DNA of 64,000 nucleotides. It comes from Macrosoma leucophasiata. Lineage: Eukaryota; Arthropoda; Insecta; Lepidoptera; Hedylidae. The stretch spans positions 12,698,501 through 12,762,500 of the forward strand of contig JAWQUS010000027.1 of assembly GCA_036365455.1 (NCBI GenBank), in the 5' to 3' direction. The notes under the pieces were generated by a model. The model searched no databases and was not told where the DNA came from. It saw only the letters and a list, made by a program, of their open reading frames with translations. Both the position numbers and the translations under genes were made by a program. Positions 62,301 through 64,000 of the stretch are shown one piece after another; within the stretch, counting starts at the first letter, position 1, and each line of letters begins with the position of its first letter.

Positions 62301-63831
62301 CCTCAGTTAATATAGATTATCAAATAGAAATAAGATGACAGCAATGGATACAGAATTACATAATATATCCTCATAACTAATACACGTACGTACATTACCT
62401 ACTTACTTTTTGCTATAATATTCTGTGTCTTTGTCTTTCGCATTGTCAATTGCTTAAGATATAAAAAGACAAAATATTAATTAACAAAACTAACGGAAAT
62501 ACGTATATGAATAAGGAAGAGATTCTATTATAGTGTAAATGGTAAACTAAAGTAAACGTTAACTTCTTGGAATAAACAGATCAAAATTAAAACTTTGCAA
62601 TTTAGTTGCGAGTTTTTTTATTCTTTAGTTCTCTTTTCTAGTTTTTTTTAACTTTCCTTTAATTTCTACTTTCTGATTCTTAATTAGTAGTAGACTTAGT
62701 CATAATTCGAAACTATCATAAACCCCACGTTAGAACAGCTCTAGTTTTTAGCTCAGCTTAGGTTTACATCACAATGTCGAAATCAAGTCAATTTAGGCTC
62801 TAATTCCACTTTAATGCAGTATTAACATAATAAGATCCAGTCCTGGACTTGACTGTAATGTTCTCTCCCCTGGATACCCTTTGAATACGTCAAAAAATAA
62901 GTCTTCATAAAAAAGTTATCTATTTATGATTTCATTTTGTATGTTTTGTTTCCTGTTGTATATCTTATTTATTTTTTCTAGCATCACGTACAATCTGGGC
63001 AAACGTCAGATGTTTAATCACCAGCTGAATGACATGGAGCATCGGTACACGTACTTCGTTCCTCGCGATCACGCCTGGCTCAAATTCCAAACTAGACATC
63101 CGTCCGCTTACAAAGCGCTTTTCAGAGAGGACTTCGGATACTTTGTAAGTAAAATTTCACATATACTTGCATCGACAAATTGACGTGATCCATTGAAACC
63201 CTGAATTAAAGTAGGTATATGGAGGCAAAAAAATATCTGGTGTCTTGCAATTTGCACCTGTATCAAATTATTTGAAAAATAAATATTCAGTGCATACTAA
63301 TAATAATGACAATCAGTTATTTATTTATTCCGTGGAGTGTGGAGGAGGTAGTGTAAGGTGGAGTAGGCTCCAGGCCTCCCCCCAAAAAGGGGCGATACTC
63401 GTGCCCACCAGTGGGACGTATAAAGGATTGCCGTTTTTATTATCATACAATGTTTAAAATATATTGACATAATACTATTAGTTGTTTTTAAAAACAAGTG
63501 TACCTACCTGTAAGACACTTATTTAAGTCGAACCACTATAACAAAACACCCTATTTTCTGCGCTATTTACCTCTATAGTATAATTAAATGCAAGATGCAA
63601 GATAATTGACCAAAATGTATTTATATTAACGGAATTTTAACAATTGTTATTTTGTAAACCTCATTGGAACCTTGATTTCGCAGACGAAGCAAATCTTAGA
63701 GCGACATGTTATACGGGCGGGGCGCGCTTATACCGTGTCGGATATAAAATTGGTCGCCAATGAAACACACCCGTTAGTGTTGCCCACTTCCCGGGATCCT
63801 CTCAGATTACGAGTCAAGGAATCCGATAAAA
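47204..63831 (+). CDS. Fas1: Fasciclin-1 (Fas1) gene, 11 internal exons, partial at both ends
   Basis: FAS1-domain cell-adhesion protein of the insect Fasciclin I family, extracellular and GPI-anchored in characterised insects, acting in axon growth and homophilic adhesion. I joined 11 exons by GT-AG sites: 47204-47342, 48049-48227, 51385-51524, 52470-52566, 52874-53051, 53442-53602, 55492-55649, 60112-60202, 61196-61416, 62982-63144 and 63684-63831. All phases match and the joined frame is open for about 558 codons. Four FAS1 repeats are visible through their H1-like (LFAPTNQAF, FFIPVDEGF, LFAPSNEAW, YFVPRDHAW) and H2-like (VLHVIDQVL, VVHLIQRPL, VHIIDRVLG) motifs; the fourth repeat runs off the window. 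Sequons include NMS, NRS, NAT, NIT and NET. The order and linker sequences fit Fas1 better than midline fascilin, by recall of the family. The first exon begins in phase 0 within domain 1, so the signal peptide lies upstream and the GPI signal downstream. Confidence 0.93.
48049..48227 (+). CDS. Fas1: Fas1 exon b (middle of domain 1)
   Basis: Acceptor gttgacag, donor gtatct. Two bases complete the split codon, followed by 59 codons including NPPLWVTRR, DDIYVNNAKV and an NRS sequon. Ends in phase 0 after GKRQ. Confidence 0.92.
48594..48735. mobile_element. MITE with ~40-bp inverted repeats and TAA duplication
   Basis: 142 bp. Ends aggcaccaagttataaccaa and the complement of ttggttataacttagtgccc continue as near-perfect inverted repeats through cccatcactagaattatc. 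TAA lies at both sides (48591-48593, 48736-48738), suggesting a PIF/Harbinger-type element. It lies in a Fas1 intron. Confidence 0.8.
49320..49381 (-). repeat. tRNA-like repeat, second copy (3' part)
   Basis: Minus strand: gcggctggactggttatcct, then gcaggttcgattcctgcccg aagtc and tttttcttt. Relative of 12720-12796; the 5' half of the tRNA shape is missing. Confidence 0.7.
50081..50274 (-). mobile_element. tRNA-derived SINE (Bm1-like) with intact A and B boxes
   Basis: Minus strand. RNA polymerase III A box TGGTCCAGCGG (50263-50273) and B box GGTTCGATCCC (50220-50230) are both present. They are followed by the acaaatatttgtatggcct / tttcgggtctgggtgtttg body typical of lepidopteran tRNA SINEs. 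Low-complexity 9-bp repeats AAAATAAAA on both sides (50072-50080, 50275-50283) may be the target duplication. It lies in a Fas1 intron, opposite to the gene. Confidence 0.85.
50450..50617 (-). repeat. Family A repeat in a Fas1 intron
   Basis: Minus strand; gagatttcaatgcagatgcg, ctgtaccggaaattaaggga and gctccgttactagagctcta match the family. It lies in the intron between Fas1 exons b and c. Confidence 0.75.
51076..51150. repeat. 35-bp inverted repeat with 5-bp loop
   Basis: Arms 51076-51110 and 51116-51150 match with two mismatches (cgtatatacttatacctact...). In a Fas1 intron. Confidence 0.88.
51385..51524 (+). CDS. Fas1: Fas1 exon c (end of domain 1, start of domain 2)
   Basis: Acceptor gtcgacag, donor gtatgt. 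Begins with the H2 motif VLHVIDQVLQPL that closes domain 1, then the linker YNPNAYQFLEHSDVF that opens domain 2. Ends with two bases of a split Arg codon. Confidence 0.92.
51525..52469 (+). other. Fas1 intron between exons c and d
   Basis: 945 bp of AT-rich intron. I see no repeat family or coding segment in it. Confidence 0.7.
52470..52566 (+). CDS. Fas1: Fas1 exon d (domain 2 H1 motif)
   Basis: Acceptor tctttttag after a T-rich tract, donor gtactg. 97 bp; one base completes the split codon. Carries TFFIPVDEGFK, the H1-type motif of domain 2. Ends in phase 0. Confidence 0.92.
52874..53051 (+). CDS. Fas1: Fas1 exon e (middle of domain 2)
   Basis: Acceptor cattttag, donor gtaagt. Encodes DLIDGKVIDGHVIPQHVLF and ends at MNGKEEI with one base over. 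In other insects (by recall) optional micro-exons enter Fas1 mRNA at about this junction in domain 2. Confidence 0.93.
53442..53602 (+). CDS. Fas1: Fas1 exon f (end of domain 2)
   Basis: Acceptor ttccgtgcag, donor gtgagt. Begins by completing a Thr codon, then YVKSNTVAGD; contains the H2 motif VVHLIQRPLMVVD that closes domain 2. Ends in phase 0 after IDFLK. Confidence 0.93.
54451..54656. mobile_element. MITE with gggccgaccgc inverted ends
   Basis: About 206 bp in a Fas1 intron. Left end ccagggggccgaccgcttaa...gaaatgctttcg pairs with right end cgaaagcatttgagataggc ggtcggcccc. The arms are about 33 bp with several mismatches; target duplication unclear. Confidence 0.7.
54668..54696. repeat. 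13-bp perfect hairpin
   Basis: cacaatgccagga and tcctggcattgtg around ggg, just downstream of the MITE at 54451. Confidence 0.8.
55334..55382. repeat. 23-bp perfect palindrome, 3-bp loop
   Basis: Arms 55334-55356 and 55360-55382 (gtgtatgtacttatgataaa att and its complement) around gat, 110 bp upstream of Fas1 exon g. Confidence 0.92.
55492..55649 (+). CDS. Fas1: Fas1 exon g (start of domain 3)
   Basis: Acceptor ttcaatag, donor gtaatt. Encodes LCKFYEVIMDLG and the H1 motif ITLFAPSNEAW of domain 3; ends with two bases of a split Arg codon. Confidence 0.92.
56440..56481. repeat. 19-bp perfect palindrome, 4-bp loop
   Basis: Arms 56440-56458 and 56463-56481 (tatttacgtactgtaaact and its complement) around ctat, next to the candidate MITE 56487-56702. 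Confidence 0.9.
56487..56702. mobile_element. Candidate MITE with 15-bp ends
   Basis: aatattgcacatcga near 56488 and tcgatgtgcaatatt near 56686-56700 are exact inverted ends about 215 bp apart. No clear target duplication, so this could be coincidence; the RTE lies directly downstream. Confidence 0.5.
56724..59940 (+). mobile_element. Full-length RTE-type non-LTR retrotransposon in a Fas1 intron
   Basis: 3217-bp LINE in the intron between Fas1 exons g and h, in the same orientation as the gene. A perfect 11-bp target duplication, AATATAGTTAT, flanks it at 56713-56723 and 59941-59951. It starts with a 5' UTR (ggcgtcgggatgtgacg...) and ends with a (GAT)n tail, typical of RTE-clade elements. 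It encodes an AP-type endonuclease and a reverse transcriptase. Shortened relatives of the same 5' and 3' ends occur at 38751-39031 and 12276-12443, and a fragment of its C-terminal coding region at 6438-6522. The intact target duplication and single nonsense codon point to a fairly recent insertion. Confidence 0.92.
56946..59924 (+). pseudogene. RTE ORF: AP endonuclease + reverse transcriptase, one nonsense codon
   Basis: One continuous frame from ATG 56946 to TGA 59924, interrupted only by TAA at 57264-57266. The endonuclease part shows YNVRTLR, GLSEVR, then past the stop QVYAPTSAHSD, GDFNAKLG, WISPDG and SDHRLV. The RT part shows RPIALLSHVYK, AGFRKGFST, FVDYEKAFDSVE and the catalytic FADD (near 59157-59168). 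The C-terminus carries the conserved RDRIRNEEIR, WAGHIAR and GRPPTRWTDD motifs. The stop falls inside the endonuclease domain, so this copy should not make a complete enzyme unless the stop is read through; the RT half has its own ATG at 57309. Confidence 0.9.
60112..60202 (+). CDS. Fas1: Fas1 exon h (middle of domain 3)
   Basis: Acceptor ttgttacag, donor gtcagt. 91 bp encoding NHQKLKDILNLHLVRERLP. It lies about 170 bp beyond the RTE insertion that fills most of the preceding 4.5-kb intron. Confidence 0.9.
60203..61195 (+). other. Fas1 intron between exons h and i
   Basis: 993 bp, AT-rich. Short ORFs at 60354-60563 and 60706-60915 have no recognisable domain or splice context. I see nothing else. 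Confidence 0.6.
61196..61416 (+). CDS. Fas1: Fas1 exon i (end of domain 3)
   Basis: Acceptor ggtttatag, donor gtaaga. Encodes YLYFNVINHNNNQTLTVE, then GGGVNATVTQANI and the H2 motif FVHIIDRVLGVPYTTV. NQT and NAT sequons. Ends with two bases of a split codon. Confidence 0.93.
61417..62981 (+). other. Fas1 intron between exons i and j
   Basis: 1.57-kb intron holding one RTE-related SINE copy (61761-62056). The remaining sequence is AT-rich with no recognised feature. Confidence 0.7.
61761..62056 (+). mobile_element. Second copy of the SINE, in a Fas1 intron
   Basis: Starts aagcgcgcagggtccggcgg and follows the 24511 copy closely to ccccccaaaatgggg, where it stops about 40 bp short of the 3' end; a short piece before the tail (agcagcgtggtgg) is also missing. 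No target duplication seen. Confidence 0.85.
62982..63144 (+). CDS. Fas1: Fas1 exon j (start of domain 4)
   Basis: Acceptor tttttctag, donor gtaagt. The split codon gives Asn, forming an NIT sequon with the next residues; YTYFVPRDHAWLKFQ is the H1-type motif of domain 4. Ends in phase 0 after DFGYF. Confidence 0.93.
63350..63433 (+). mobile_element. 3' fragment of the same SINE, in a Fas1 intron
   Basis: Only the last ~85 bp (ggagtaggctccaggcctcc ... gtgcccaccagtgggacgta). It is 5' truncated, as expected of target-primed reverse transcription. It lies between Fas1 exons j and k. Confidence 0.8.
63684..63831 (+). CDS. Fas1: Fas1 exon k (middle of domain 4, last visible exon)
   Basis: Acceptor gatttcgcag, donor gtaagt. 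Encodes ILERHVIRAGRAYTVSDI and HPLVLPTSRDPLRLRV. Ends with one base over, so at least one more exon (rest of domain 4 and the GPI signal) lies past 64000. Confidence 0.92.
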
Positions 63832-64000
63832 GTAAGTGTCATTAGTCTCTAAATAAAACAGATACTTGTAAGGTATATCTTAAGAACGTCGATGTCAAGT
63901 AATTGATTCCACGAACTGCCACGAAGTATGATACAGATGATACTTGCTCTTGGTCTTTATTTGTGATTTTATGAAGCCCTTTATTTTTTCTTGGATTTGT

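Noticed and set aside
1..64000. CRISPR arrays, operons, bacterial promoters or terminators
   Set aside because: No regularly spaced repeats; intron-split gene and eukaryotic transposons show nuclear insect DNA.

Overview
The window is eukaryotic nuclear DNA, almost certainly from a moth or butterfly (Lepidoptera). It is AT-rich, its single-copy gene is split by GT-AG introns, and its repeats look lepidopteran: tRNA-derived SINEs, RTE-type LINEs ending in (GAT)n, short 'tactggtggtagaactcc'-type repeats and cecropia/mellifera-like mariners. I see no bacterial, organellar or CRISPR features.

The only host gene I can support is the insect cell-adhesion gene Fasciclin-1 (Fas1). It lies on the + strand from 47204 to beyond the right edge. 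Eleven consecutive internal coding exons (47204-63831) join in one reading frame with matching splice phases and encode about 558 residues covering four FAS1 domains. The signal-peptide exon and the C-terminal/GPI exon are not visible. Its introns hold MITEs, SINEs and a nearly intact RTE LINE (56724-59940).

Layout. 1-3.8 kb: AT-rich DNA with a dead LINE fragment on the minus strand (1690-2890). 3.8-5.1 kb: mariner copy 1. 5.1-14.5 kb: small repeats, hairpins, a 530-bp diverged duplication and a tRNA-like repeat. 14.6-15.7 kb: mariner copy 2, lacking its left end. 16.5-17.2 kb: second dead LINE fragment with a hairpin MITE inside it. 17.2-24.4 kb: mostly featureless. 24.4-25.0 kb: an old retroelement interrupted by a SINE with a 12-bp target duplication. 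25.2-26.4 and 27.5-28.8 kb: mariner copies 3 and 4. 29.1-36.0 kb: a complete BEL/Pao LTR retrotransposon with identical LTRs, a 5-bp target duplication and an uninterrupted 1727-codon Gag-Pol. 36-40 kb: small repeats and a miniature RTE derivative. 40.1-43.2 kb: a decayed but full-length LINE on the minus strand, inserted into a short repeat with an 11-bp target duplication. 43.4-47.2 kb: small repeats and DNA upstream of the first visible Fas1 exon. 47.2-64 kb: Fas1.

The window is therefore one neural adhesion gene set in repeat-rich DNA. The elements show clear relative ages: several insertions are nested and keep exact target duplications. I did not find a novel gene system. The most unusual structural signal is a set of short-loop, near-perfect inverted repeats. 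One of them lies inside a mariner copy, where sister copies show that it arose by local fold-back duplication.
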